This document shows positions 54,592 to 64,000 of a stretch of 64,000 nucleotides of DNA, one piece after another. Each line of letters starts with the position of its first letter. Position 1 is the stretch's first letter. Under the pieces are notes generated by a model. That model saw nothing but the letters and a program-made list of their open reading frames with translations, was not told the origin of the DNA and made no database searches. This DNA comes from Bradyrhizobium canariense (lineage in GTDB: Bacteria; Pseudomonadota; Alphaproteobacteria; Rhizobiales; Xanthobacteraceae). Made by a program: the position numbers and the translations under genes. The stretch lies in assembly GCF_018130465.1 (NCBI RefSeq), contig NZ_JAFCKJ010000008.1, forward strand, positions 62,001 through 126,000, written 5' to 3'.

Positions 54592-55851
54592 ATGCAATTG
54601 ACCTCCCGCCTCGCGCTGATGAACTGGCTGACCGGCCAGGGGCTCACGGGCCTGCCCGAAAACGAACTGCTCCGCGGGTTCTGCGAGCGCTGCCGCGCCG
54701 AAGGACTGGAACTCTCGCGCGGGCTCGTCGTGATCGACACGCTGCATCCGATCTACGAGGGTCGCGGCTTCCGCTGGAGCGACCGGCAGAGCAACGAGAG
54801 CGACGCGTTCGAATACGGTTCGACCGCCGAAGGCGACGCGGCCAAAAGCTGGCGCCGCTCGGTTTTCTTCCACATGCTCGAGCATGGCGACGACGAGAGG
54901 GTGATCGATCTCGCCGACGCGCCGTCGATGGATTTTTCCCAGATCGGCGAACTCGCCGAAAAGGGCCACAAGCACTATCTCGCCTTCGTGCACCGCTTCG
55001 GTGAGAATGGCGCGCTTGGCCTGATGGACTGCCTCTATTCCTGCTGGACCACGCGCCGCGACAGCGGCTTCGCCGAGAGCGAGCTCGAGGCGCTGCGCGA
55101 TCTCGTGCCGGTGCTGGGGCTTGCGATCAAGTCGGCGCAGCAGGTCGACATCGCGCGCACGCTGGGGCGGGTCTATCTCGGCCGCGGCGCCTCCGAGCAG
55201 GTGCTGGGCGGGCGCATCTCGCGCGGCGTCACCGAGCGCATCAACGCCGTGCTCTGGTATTCGGATCTGCGCGGCTCGACCGGGATCAGCGAGAGCATCA
55301 GTCCTGATGAGATCATCCCGTTCCTCAACGACTATGCACAGGCCGTGATCGACGCCATCCACGATGCGGGCGGTGACGTGTTGAAGCTGATCGGCGACGG
55401 CGTGCTCGCGATGTTCACCGGTGAAGACATGGCGCGTGCGCGGCGCGCGGCGCTGCGCGCTGAGCACCTCTCCCGCAAGAACGTCGCGGCGCTGAACGCG
55501 CGCCGGGCGGCCGGTGGCCGTCCGATCACGTCGGCCTATATCGGCCTGCATGTCGGCGAGGTCTTTTACGGCAATATCGGCAGCGAAGACCGGCTCGATT
55601 TCACCGTGGTGGGTCCGACCGTGAACGAGGTCAGCCGGATCGCCTCGATGAGCCGCTCGGTCGACCGCGAGCTGTTAGCCTCGGCGGAGTTCTACAAGGG
55701 CTTGGACGCCGCCGGCCGCCGCTACCTCGTCTCCACCGGCCGCTACGCGCTCCGTGGCATCGGCCGCGCGCAGGATCTCTACACGCTCGATCCGGAGGTC
55801 GACGCCAGCGAGCCGGTGACGGGGAGTTACGAGCGGTATCTGGCGAATTAG
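54592..55851 (+). CDS. Class III adenylate/guanylate cyclase with a novel N-terminal domain
   Basis: The 419-residue protein ends in a class III cyclase catalytic domain (about residues 215-395): AVLWYSDLRGSTG with the metal Asp, DVLKLIGDGVLAMF with the base-selecting Lys and second Asp, and VFYGNIGSEDRLDFTVVGPTVNEVSRI with transition-state residues. This indicates ATP to cAMP. The N-terminal 190 residues (GLPENELLRGFCERCRAEGLELSRG, HHYLAF-like) resemble no named sensor that I recognise. It is cytosolic and would make a second messenger in response to an unknown cue. Confidence 0.87.
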   Translation: MQLTSRLALMNWLTGQGLTGLPENELLRGFCERCRAEGLELSRGLVVIDTLHPIYEGRGFRWSDRQSNESDAFEYGSTAEGDAAKSWRRSVFFHMLEHGDDERVIDLADAPSMDFSQIGELAEKGHKHYLAFVHRFGENGALGLMDCLYSCWTTRRDSGFAESELEALRDLVPVLGLAIKSAQQVDIARTLGRVYLGRGASEQVLGGRISRGVTERINAVLWYSDLRGSTGISESISPDEIIPFLNDYAQAVIDAIHDAGGDVLKLIGDGVLAMFTGEDMARARRAALRAEHLSRKNVAALNARRAAGGRPITSAYIGLHVGEVFYGNIGSEDRLDFTVVGPTVNEVSRIASMSRSVDRELLASAEFYKGLDAAGRRYLVSTGRYALRGIGRAQDLYTLDPEVDASEPVTGSYERYLAN

Positions 55852-55871
55852 GCCCGGCTGCTTCCTCCAAT

Positions 55872-55991
55872 GTCGTCCTGGCGAAAGCCAGGACCCATAA
55901 TCACCGACTGTAGTTTTTCGAAGACTCGTAGTTGGCGACTTTTGCCAAACTTCTGCCTGGGGTAATGGGTCCTGGCTTTCGCCAGGACGAC
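55872..55991. repeat. 120-bp inverted-repeat element (GTCGTCCTGGCGAAAGCCAGGACCC)
   Basis: Left arm GTCGTCCTGGCGAAAGCCAGGACC is mirrored by GGTCCTGGCTTTCGCCAGGACGAC at the right, each with an internal CCTGGCG/CGCCAGG or AAAGCC hairpin. The element is shared, in opposite orientation, with 60498-60635. It lies between the cyclase and the MFS gene. Confidence 0.85.
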
Positions 55992-56005
55992 GCCAGAGAA
56001 ATTGC

Positions 56006-57250
56006 CTAACACCGCGCCGCCGCCTCATCGCCCACCATGTTCGGCTGCCGATCCAGCGTCACCGCGGGCGAGAGCCAAATGACCAGCGCTTGCACGCCGA
56101 ACACGGCCGCGGCGAGATAGAGGCACGCTTCCGCGCTCCAGATGCCGCCGACGATCGCACCGAGTGCCGAGCCGACCGGGCGCGCGCCGTAGCTCATGAT
56201 GTTGATGGCGGAGACGCGGCCCAAGAGGCGCGGCGGTGTCACCGACTGGCGCAGCGTCGTGGTCGAGATCACCCACAGGATCGGCCCGACGCCGAGCAGG
56301 AAGAAGCTCAAGGCCGCAAGCCAGGGTGAGGGGACCAGCACCGTCAGCGCCATCACCATAGCGGCGACGAAGCCGGTGACGGGGCCGAGGCCGACAACCG
56401 TGCCGAACGCGATGCGCTTCATCACGCGCGTGGCGAACAGCGCGCCGATCACCATGCCGACGCCGTACATGGTCAGCACCGTGCCGATGCCGGCGGCGGT
56501 CAGGCCGAGGTGACGTACTGCGTAAGGCACGAACACCGCGATCTGCAGGAACCATCCGGTGTTGAAGATGAACTGGGTAATGAACACCGGCCGCAGCAGC
56601 GGGTGGTGAAACACGAAGGCCGCGCCCTCGCGGATGTCCTGGAACGGATGCCGCCGCGGTGCCGGCGAGCGGGCGGGCTCGTAGATGCCGGAGAGCAGCA
56701 CGACGGCGATAGCGGACAGCGCGGCTGCAAAGCCGAAGGCCGGGCTCGCGCCCCACCACCCCACCAGCGCGCCGCCGAGCGCAGGGCCGCTGGCGAAGGC
56801 GATGGTGCGTGCGAGCTCGATCCGCGCATTGGCCGCCGGCAACAGGTCCGAACTCACCAGCGAGGGCACCAGTGCCGGCGCGGCCACGCTGTAGACGACG
56901 GTGCCGCACACGGCGGCAAAGCCAAGCAGCGCCAGCAGCGGCAGATTGAGCGCGCCGAGCGCGAGCAGCAGCACGATCGCTGCAAGGGCCACGGCCCGCA
57001 GCGCCTCGGCGCCCGCCATCAGCGAACGGCGGGAGATGCGGTCGGCCAGCAAACCGGCCGGGATGGCGAAGAGGACGAAGGGCAGGGTCAGCGCGGTCTG
57101 GAGCAGGCCGGTCTGGCCTTCGGCGACGCCGAGCGTCAGCACCGCGACGATAGGGGCCGCGGCCAGCGCGATCTGTTCGGCCGACTGTGCCGCCAGGTTG
57201 GACCAGGCGAGGCGGCTGAATGTCTCGGGGAGGCGCGGGGGATTTGACAT
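56006..57250 (-). CDS. MFS transporter (DHA3/enterobactin exporter-like)
   Basis: The 414-residue protein has twelve membrane helices, the motif GLLADRISRRSLMAGAEALR between helices 2 and 3 and LGGALVGWWGASPAFG in helix 5. The second half includes SVTPPRLLGRVSAINIMSYG, typical of the DHA3 group that includes macrolide and siderophore exporters. It is divergent from mntH, with which it shares a 166-bp promoter region. Substrate not identified. Confidence 0.85.
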   Translation of the reverse strand: MSNPPRLPETFSRLAWSNLAAQSAEQIALAAAPIVAVLTLGVAEGQTGLLQTALTLPFVLFAIPAGLLADRISRRSLMAGAEALRAVALAAIVLLLALGALNLPLLALLGFAAVCGTVVYSVAAPALVPSLVSSDLLPAANARIELARTIAFASGPALGGALVGWWGASPAFGFAAALSAIAVVLLSGIYEPARSPAPRRHPFQDIREGAAFVFHHPLLRPVFITQFIFNTGWFLQIAVFVPYAVRHLGLTAAGIGTVLTMYGVGMVIGALFATRVMKRIAFGTVVGLGPVTGFVAAMVMALTVLVPSPWLAALSFFLLGVGPILWVISTTTLRQSVTPPRLLGRVSAINIMSYGARPVGSALGAIVGGIWSAEACLYLAAAVFGVQALVIWLSPAVTLDRQPNMVGDEAAARC

Positions 57251-57371
57251 GGCTCATTTCCTGCAAAGTCGAGTTGGCGCCAGTATCCGCCTCCGAAGAC
57301 GGCCAAACCCACCCGCTTCCCGACAGGGCGACAAATAACGGCCCAATGGGAACCCTTTTGGCTAGATGCAG

Positions 57372-57388
57372 TTGCAAATGAGTTGCAA
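57372..57388. promoter_or_regulatory. Candidate Mur/Fur manganese-responsive site upstream of mntH
   Basis: TTGCAA-ATGAG-TTGCAA (57372-57388) consists of two self-complementary TTGCAA hexamers 11 bp apart, ending 28 bases before the mntH ATG. Published Mur-responsive sites of Rhizobiales manganese transporters are TGCAA-rich direct or inverted repeats, and mntH of Bradyrhizobium is known to be Mur/Fur regulated. Assignment here is inferred from sequence. Confidence 0.55.
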
Positions 57389-57416
57389 TAAGGCTCGACT
57401 TCGGTATTCTCGCCCC

Positions 57417-58769
57417 ATGGATGCTCGCTCTCCCGATCTGACCCGAGACGCCGCCGGCTGGCGCTCCGACGCGCCGACCACCAAGAGCCTGGCCGAGGTG
57501 AATGCCACGGTCGCACTCCCCATCGCGGGGGCGTGGTGGCGGCGCCTGCTCGCCTTCGTCGGCCCGGGCTATCTGGTCTCGGTGGGTTACATGGACCCCG
57601 GCAATTGGGCGACCGACCTCGCCGGCGGGTCCAAGTTCGGCTACACGCTGCTCTCTGTCATCCTGCTCTCGAACTTGATGGCGATCCTGCTGCAATCGCT
57701 GGCGGCACGGCTCGGCATCGTCACCGACCGCGACCTCGCGCAGGCGTGCCGCGCGACCTATTCGCCGGCGGTGAACTTCGTGCTGTGGCTCGCCTGCGAG
57801 GCGGCGATCATCGCCTGCGATCTCGCCGAAGTCATCGGCACGGCGATCGCCCTAAAACTGCTGTTCGGCATTCCCCTGATCGGCGGCGCGCTGATCGCTG
57901 CGCTGGATGCCTTTTTGCTGCTCATCCTGATGAATCGTGGCTTCCGTTTCCTCGAAGCCTTCGTCATCGCACTGCTCGTCGTGATCGCAGTCTGCTTCAC
58001 GGTCCAGCTTGCCGCGGCCGCGCCGCCGGTTGCCGAGATGCTGAGGGGATTTGTGCCGAAGACCGAGATCTTCACCAACCCCGAGATGCTCTACATCGCG
58101 ATCGGCATCATCGGCGCCACCGTGATGCCGCATAATCTCTATCTGCATTCCTCGATCGTGCAGACGCGCGCCTATGAGCGCAACGACACGGGCCGGCGCG
58201 AGGCGATCAAATGGGCAACAACGGATTCGACCATCGCCCTGATGCTGGCGCTGTTCATCAATGCCGCGATCCTCGTCGTTGCCGCCGCGACCTTCCACAA
58301 GAGCGGCCATTCCGACGTCGCCGAGATCGGCCAGGCTTTCGAGCTGCTGTCGCCGCTGCTCGGCCTCGGCATCGCCTCGACCCTGTTCGCGGTGGCGCTG
58401 CTCGCTTCAGGTCTCAACTCGACGGTGACGGCGACGCTCGCCGGCCAGATCGTGATGGAAGGCTTTCTCGACCTGCGCCTGCCGAGCTGGGCGCGCCGGT
58501 TGCTGACGCGCGGCATCGCCATCATCCCGGTGATCATCGTCACCGCGATCTATGGCGAGCGCGGCACGGCGGATCTGCTGGTGTTCAGCCAGGTCGTGCT
58601 GTCGATGCAGCTGCCGTTCGCCGTGATCCCGCTGGTCCGCTTCGTCTCCGACCGCCGCAAGATGGGCCAGTTCGTGATCCCCGCATGGGTCGCGGCGATC
58701 GCATGGATCGTCGCGGGCGTGATCGTGGTTTTGAATCTCAAGCTGCTTGCGGATACGCTGTTCGGGTAA
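57417..58769 (+). CDS. mntH: NRAMP-type Mn2+/H+ symporter MntH
   Basis: MntH imports manganese (and Fe2+) by proton symport. The 450-residue protein has about eleven helices and the NRAMP metal motif in helix 1 ([20 protein letters not shown], the DPGN) and helix 6 ([14 protein letters not shown], the MPH). I chose ATG 57417 (MDARSPDL) because the upstream open frame encodes a polar, unrelated leader. The first helix begins after a soluble N-terminus of about 50 residues. Manganese uptake is the expected role in the soybean symbiont; regulation is likely at 57372-57388. Confidence 0.95.
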   Translation: MDARSPDLTRDAAGWRSDAPTTKSLAEVNATVALPIAGAWWRRLLAFVGPGYLVSVGYMDPGNWATDLAGGSKFGYTLLSVILLSNLMAILLQSLAARLGIVTDRDLAQACRATYSPAVNFVLWLACEAAIIACDLAEVIGTAIALKLLFGIPLIGGALIAALDAFLLLILMNRGFRFLEAFVIALLVVIAVCFTVQLAAAAPPVAEMLRGFVPKTEIFTNPEMLYIAIGIIGATVMPHNLYLHSSIVQTRAYERNDTGRREAIKWATTDSTIALMLALFINAAILVVAAATFHKSGHSDVAEIGQAFELLSPLLGLGIASTLFAVALLASGLNSTVTATLAGQIVMEGFLDLRLPSWARRLLTRGIAIIPVIIVTAIYGERGTADLLVFSQVVLSMQLPFAVIPLVRFVSDRRKMGQFVIPAWVAAIAWIVAGVIVVLNLKLLADTLFG

Positions 58770-58785
58770 TGACGTTACCTCGATT

Positions 58786-58890
58786 GCTGTCATCGCCCGG
58801 TTTAGCCGGGCGATCCAGTATTCCAGAGACAGTTGTTATTTAACCGAGAGGCCGCGGCGTACTGGATGCCCCGCCTTCGCGTGGCATGAC
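58786..58890. repeat. 105-bp inverted repeat (GCTGTCATCGCCCGG ... GGCATGAC)
   Basis: GTCATCGCCCGGTTTAGCCGGGCGATCCAGTA at the left and TACTGGATGCCCCG...GGCATGAC at the right form two nested hairpins. The sequence GCGGCGTACTGGATG in the middle is also present in the 44.1-kb element, marking them as one family in different states of decay. Confidence 0.8.
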
Positions 58891-58896
58891 GGAGAG

Positions 58897-59673
58897 CTAA
58901 TCCTGCGGCTCGGACGTTGCGTCGCCCTGTGCGTCGATGCGCAGCCAGCCTGAGGGCGCAAGGCGCTGTTGCGGCAGGAAGCGGGCCTTGTAGTCCATCT
59001 TCTTCGAGCCTTCGATCCAGTAGCCGAGATAGACGTAAGGCAGGCCTTGCCGGCGAGCGCGGGCGATGTGGTCGAGGATCATGAAGGTGCCCATCGAGCG
59101 GCTGACTTCGCCGGGCTCGAAGAACGAATAGACCATCGACAGGCCGTCGCTGAGCACGTCGGTCAGCGCGACCGCGATCAGCTCCTCGCCACGGCCGGTG
59201 ATGCCGCTGTCGGGACCGCGCTTGCGGTACTCGATGATGCGGGTTTCGACGTGGCTGTCCTCGACCATCATGGCGTAGTCGAGCACGGTCATGTCGGCCA
59301 TGCCGCCATGGCGGTGACGGGAATCGAGATAGGCGCGGAACACCGAATATTGCTCGGAGGTCGGCACCGCGCTGCGCTGCTCGCCGATGATGTCGGCGTT
59401 GCGCGCGATGACTTTTCGGAAGTTGCGGGATGGCCGGAACTCGTTGGCGACCACCCGGACCGAGACGCAGGCGCGACACTGGTCGCAGGCCGGCCGGTAG
59501 GCGATCGACTGGCTGCGGCGGAAGCCGCCATGGGTCAGGAGGTCGTTGAGGTCACCGGCGCGCTCTCCCACGAGGTGCGTAAACACCTTGCGCTCGTGCC
59601 GGCCCGGCAGATACGGGCAGGGGGAGGGCGCCGTCAGGTAAAATTGGGGGGTGTCGCGCGAGTGCTGGGTCAA
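58897..59673 (-). CDS. bpt: Aspartate/glutamate leucyltransferase (N-end rule) Bpt
   Basis: Bpt conjugates leucine to proteins with N-terminal Asp or Glu, marking them for ClpAP degradation. The 258-residue sequence has [17 protein letters not shown] at the start, [16 protein letters not shown] (cysteines), and [18 protein letters not shown], as in the ATE1/Bpt family. It acts as the second tier of the bacterial N-end rule after Aat. The start ATG 59673 fits the family N-terminus. It stands alone on the reverse strand. Confidence 0.93.
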   Translation of the reverse strand: MTQHSRDTPQFYLTAPSPCPYLPGRHERKVFTHLVGERAGDLNDLLTHGGFRRSQSIAYRPACDQCRACVSVRVVANEFRPSRNFRKVIARNADIIGEQRSAVPTSEQYSVFRAYLDSRHRHGGMADMTVLDYAMMVEDSHVETRIIEYRKRGPDSGITGRGEELIAVALTDVLSDGLSMVYSFFEPGEVSRSMGTFMILDHIARARRQGLPYVYLGYWIEGSKKMDYKARFLPQQRLAPSGWLRIDAQGDATSEPQD

Positions 59674-59806
59674 GGGACGTCGTGGGCCTCCAAAGTGTGC
59701 ATCAGCATCGCGCTACGAAAGCCCCCGGTCAATCGGTCTACTCGGCAGGTCAGATCGGTCAGCTTAGCGGGTCCAGGTTGATAGGTTCTTGATCCAGGTT
59801 GGTTGA

Positions 59807-60346
59807 TCAGTAGGTCCTCGCGGCCTGCGGCACCGGCGCACGAACGGAATTGTTGATCACGACCGTTCCCAGCACGAAATCGTGCAGCAAGCGCCTGCGG
59901 CCGTTGAACAGCCCGATCAGGACCACAAAGGGCGACAGGAACGAGAAAGTCACCCAGAACAGCACGGCGTGGGTGGCGCCGAGCACGAAATAGCCGGGCG
60001 CGCCGTACCAGGTGCGCAACTCCAGATCCATCACGCGCATGCCGATGGTCGCGGACGACGGACCGCCGATGCAGGCGCCGTAATAGACGATGGCCCAGAT
60101 CACGGAGGCCGGCCAGGCCAGCCAGAACAGCGCCCAGCCGAGGCCGAGCGTGACCACGCCGAACACCGCGATGAAGAGGTAGCCGAGGATCACCGGCACC
60201 GAGATCACGACCATGTCGATCAGGAAGGCGAACACCCGCCGCGTCGCAACGCCGCGGAACAGTTCCGGGTGCAGATAGGGATCGTAAGCGTGCGGCTGCG
60301 CCCCACCGTCATTGCGCCAGGTATTGCCCGAGTCCGAATACGACAT
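59807..60346 (-). CDS. RDD family membrane protein
   Basis: The 179-residue protein contains the RDD motif region (GVATRRVFAFLIDMVVISVPVILG, where an Arg and Asp pair sit in the first helix) and further helices (ALFWLAWPASVIWAIVYYG and VTFSFLSPFVVLIG). It also has ATIGMRVMDLELRTW, the usual family loop. RDD proteins are proposed transporters (a Na+/H+ antiporter was reported for one member), but the function here is unclear. It is on the same strand as bpt. Confidence 0.8.
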   Translation of the reverse strand: MSYSDSGNTWRNDGGAQPHAYDPYLHPELFRGVATRRVFAFLIDMVVISVPVILGYLFIAVFGVVTLGLGWALFWLAWPASVIWAIVYYGACIGGPSSATIGMRVMDLELRTWYGAPGYFVLGATHAVLFWVTFSFLSPFVVLIGLFNGRRRLLHDFVLGTVVINNSVRAPVPQAARTY

Positions 60347-60497
60347 GACCGTCCTCCCGAGGGAAACTCCCGTGGCACGACATGGGAACAGGCAGTCCGC
60401 GTGCCAAGGGCGCCGAGATTAACAAGCCGAAATATTCCGGCGATTCGGGGGCGGGGCGAGGCGGGGAGGAACGGTGTCGGCATGCCACACCCTCCGC

Positions 60498-60635
60498 GTC
60501 GTCCTGGCGAAAGCCAGGACCCATTACCCCAGGGAGAAGTTTGGCGAAGACTGGAAGTTGGTACGTTCGCCGGTATCGATACCACGTGCTCTCGCTAGAT
60601 CACGCGGTATGGGTTCTGGCTTTCGCCAGGACGAC
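60498..60635. repeat. 138-bp inverted-repeat element of the same family as 55872-55991
   Basis: GTCGTCCTGGCGAAAGCCAGGACCCATTACCCCAGG at the left and GGGTTCTGGCTTTCGCCAGGACGAC at the right form an inverted pair. The left half (CCATTACCCCAGG and GAAGTTTGGC) matches the reverse complement of the 55.9-kb element, so the two copies are in opposite orientation 4.6 kb apart. Confidence 0.85.
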
Positions 60636-60675
60636 GATAAAGAGACAGATGTGCCCGGCCTGCGCCGGGACGACA

Positions 60676-62383
<1,708 letters not shown>

Positions 62384-62884
62384 GCGACGATTTCAACGCA
62401 CGCTCTCTCGTGCCCCGGACGCTGCGCAGCACGTTGTGATGCGCTGCTGAGCCGGGGCCCATCTGTCCACGAGCTCATTTGTGGCCCCTTGGTCCCGGAT
62501 CTTTGCTTCGCTAGTCCGGGACACGTGAGCGCGGTTGTCGCTACTTGGTTGACCGTTGGTTGCCTAAAATTCGAGGTAACTTTTCATTGACCTCGTGCAT
62601 TCCGCCACAGCTCTTACGCGGCCGTTTCGAAACGGGGCGGGGCTGTTCTGGAATGCGACAATCGGGGCGGACGGAGGGTGAACAGGACCTTGCGAGAGTC
62701 AACAGACGGTTGCGAAAAGTGCTTGTGGCACAGGCTTAATCCGCAATTCACTGTCTTAAATTCATGATCTCTTTATTCTCTTATTTAAGCCGATCTTCAA
62801 ACGAGCCCCTTAAGTTGCACCTATCAGACGGGACACAAGTTTCGTCGAATAAGTGTCGATAAAAACGACAACAGGGGAAGTGTC
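62384..62884 (+). other. Intergenic region with an inverted repeat and the ldtR promoter
   Basis: No supported gene; a 64-residue frame starting at 62545 has no motif. A dispersed-type repeat occupies 62409-62525. The AT-rich stretch 62740-62884 likely holds the ldtR promoter; GTCGAATAAGTGTCGATAAA (two GTCGA-like half sites) lies just before the RBS and is a possible autoregulatory operator. Confidence 0.45.
62409..62525. repeat. CGTGCCCCGGAC ... GTCCGGGACACG inverted repeat
   Basis: CGTGCCCCGGAC at the left is the reverse complement of GTCCGGGACACG at the right apart from one base. Nested arms include GCGCAGCACGTTGTGATGCGCTGC and GGTCCCGGAT. It is of the class of long intergenic palindromes common in this window. 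Confidence 0.7.
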
Positions 62885-63403
62885 ATGATGAAAGCCGTCG
62901 CAACTGCGGCAGATACCGCAGAGCGCGTCTCCGGCCAGCAGGGTTCGGTGCAGACGCTCTATCTGGAAGCCTTGACTCTGGTGGAGCGGCTGCATCGCCG
63001 GCTGCTCGACGTCATCAAGGACGAGTTCGATCGCCGCGGTCGTGCGGACATCAACTCGGTGCAGGCGCTCCTGCTTTACAACATCGGCGACAAGGAGCTG
63101 ACCGCGGGCGAACTGCGCACGCGCGGTTATTACCTCGGCTCCAACGTCTCCTACAATCTGAAGAAGCTCGTCGAGCTCGGCTTCCTGGATCATCAGCGCT
63201 CGCGCGTCGATCGCCGCTCGGTGCGCATCCGCCTGACGCCGCAGGGCCAGGAAGTTCGCCGCATCGTGGACTCGCTCTACCAGAAGCACGTCAAGACGGT
63301 GGAGCAGGTCGGCGGCATCTCGGGCGAGGAGTTCTCGACCCTCAACAAGTCGCTGCACCGCCTCGAGCGGTTCTGGACCGACCAGATCCTGTATCGTCTC
63401 TGA
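62885..63403 (+). CDS. ldtR: MarR family winged-helix regulator (LdtR-like)
   Basis: The 172-residue protein has a MarR winged helix: INSVQALLLYNIGDKELTAGEL, the recognition helix RGYYLGSNVSYNLKKLVELG and a wing with DHQRSRVDRRSVRIRLTPQGQ. The sequence strongly resembles LdtR of Rhizobiales, which controls L,D-transpeptidase genes and osmotic tolerance. Start ATG 62885 (or 62888) follows GGGGAA. No ldtP gene is in the window. Autoregulation is likely but inferred. Confidence 0.82.
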   Translation: MMKAVATAADTAERVSGQQGSVQTLYLEALTLVERLHRRLLDVIKDEFDRRGRADINSVQALLLYNIGDKELTAGELRTRGYYLGSNVSYNLKKLVELGFLDHQRSRVDRRSVRIRLTPQGQEVRRIVDSLYQKHVKTVEQVGGISGEEFSTLNKSLHRLERFWTDQILYRL

Positions 63404-63604
63404 GCTCTTTCGACGGGACTTGGCCAAGCCGGCCCACAACAAGACCGGCAAGCCTCCCGAACGTGCCTGAACTTCCCCAAGCGCGCCGGCCCGGCTCTGC
63501 CCGGACCGGTGCGTTTTGTCATTTCGCGGTTGCGAAAAAAATCGCCAAACGTCCGGAACGAGTTCCCGATTCAGCGCTTATCCCCTTCGGATCGGAGGCT
63601 GACG

Positions 63605-63841
63605 ATGCTGGTCGAGCGTGGCGTGGGGGCGGTGAACGTGGAACTCGTGAGCGAGGCCTATGCCATCGCCGCGAACTATCTTCGCCGCTCCGGGGCGATC
63701 CGCGACACCCTCGTCACCGACGAACGCCTGCTCGAGATCGTCATCAAGCTGCTCCAGCACGGCGAATTCAACAAGATCAGGCTGGCCAACAAGGCCATCG
63801 GCAGGTTCGAGGCGCAGTCCGAGGCCAAAGCGGTTGCCTGA
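63605..63841 (+). CDS. 78-aa helical protein of unknown function
   Basis: From ATG 63605 with GGAGGCTGACG upstream, the protein reads MLVERGVGAVNVELVSEAYA, IAANYLRRSGAIRDTLVTDE, LLEIVIKLLQHGEFNKIRLA and ends with EAQSEAKAVA. It is all-helical, has no signal peptide and no named motif that I recognise. Short proteins of this kind upstream of another small gene occur beside ldtR in Bradyrhizobium; function is unknown. A downstream 98-base open frame follows after 61 bases. Confidence 0.65.
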   Translation: MLVERGVGAVNVELVSEAYAIAANYLRRSGAIRDTLVTDERLLEIVIKLLQHGEFNKIRLANKAIGRFEAQSEAKAVA

Positions 63842-63902
63842 TCAAAACTCCCAAAATCGGCAAGAAAATCGCCAAAAAGCCAGCCAAGAACCAGAGGGTG
63901 CC

Positions 63903-64000
63903 ATGGAAGCTGCCATCGACCGGATCATGCAGACCTATGACCTGCTCGCCAACCGCACGTCAGCTGCGAGCGCGGAGGCGAGGGCCAAGGTCACGAACTA
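63903..64000 (+). CDS. Small protein gene cut by the right window edge
   Basis: ATG 63903, preceded by AGAGGG, begins MEAAIDRIMQTYDLLANRTS and continues AASAEARAKVTN to the edge with no stop. It looks like a short helical protein of unknown function, in the same direction as the previous gene (61-bp spacer) and likely in the same operon. Only 32 codons are visible. Confidence 0.55.
   Translation, partial: MEAAIDRIMQTYDLLANRTSAASAEARAKVTN

Noticed and set aside
54415-55551. N-terminal extension of the MFS gene to 55551
   Set aside because: The additional 379 residues are antisense to the cyclase gene and lack membrane helices; ATG 54414 starts the first helix.
62545-62739. 64-aa forward frame upstream of ldtR
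   Set aside because: No RBS, no motif and basic/Arg-rich composition typical of chance frames in GC-rich DNA.

Overview
The window is a continuous stretch of high-GC (roughly 64-65 % by eye) chromosome from an alphaproteobacterium of the Nitrobacteraceae, almost certainly Bradyrhizobium. The evidence is the gene orders rpoZ-rsh-pdxJ-acpS-lepB-rnc-era-recO-parC and pyrB-pyrC-plsY with dprA nearby, a porin_2-type porin, an LdtR-type MarR regulator, an aspartate-rich (Mg-type) HemB, and many intergenic palindromic repeats that look typical of this genus. No phage, insertion sequence, CRISPR array or rRNA operon was seen. Genus assignment is inference.

Layout. 0-10 kb: 3' part of dprA, an amidase, a patatin phospholipase, plsY, a dihydroorotase homologue lacking its metal-binding HxH, pyrB, a VanX-like dipeptidase, a CPBP protease, an AEC transporter and ruvX. 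10-18 kb: a frameshifted small membrane gene, a LysR regulator divergent from two nitronate monooxygenases, then the operon gatC - 70-aa Cys protein - gatA - 97-aa protein - FkbM methyltransferase - gatB, with overlapping or near-overlapping genes. 18-26 kb: a gene-poor zone holding a 32-residue lysine-rich protein with a long leader, 14-bp tandem repeats, a Sel1-like small protein and tRNA-Ser(GCU), followed by a TPR/O-GlcNAc-transferase-like protein and a porin with a structured leader. 26-33 kb: lytic transglycosylase with a long Lys/Ala linker, dapA, mscL, smpB, a PrxQ-type peroxiredoxin, a family-5 uracil-DNA glycosylase and a NYN-domain protein.

33-44 kb is the housekeeping cluster rpoZ, rsh, pdxJ, acpS, lepB, rnc, era, a small membrane protein, recO, a small secreted protein and parC. 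It links stringent response, cofactor and lipid biosynthesis, protein export, RNA processing and ribosome assembly, DNA repair and chromosome decatenation. 44-54 kb is accessory: an orphan peptide-type solute-binding protein with a GMC oxidoreductase, chrB-chrA (chromate) divergent from a dmeF-like Co/Ni exporter, a secreted lactonase-like metallo-beta-lactamase-fold protein, an EamA transporter and an MFS transporter. 54-64 kb: a class III cyclase, a second MFS transporter divergent from mntH (with a TTGCAA-N5-TTGCAA candidate Mur/Fur site), bpt (N-end rule leucyltransferase), an RDD protein, hemB (with a candidate Irr box), a DUF6163-like membrane protein, ldtR and two small proteins at the right edge.

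The most interesting points are the PyrC homologue without catalytic histidines, the FkbM and small Cys-protein genes embedded in the gatCAB operon, the lysine-rich micro-protein with its long leader and paired 3' hairpins, the bacterial OGT next to a porin, the candidate metal-regulatory sites at mntH and hemB, and several families of inverted-repeat elements in intergenic regions.
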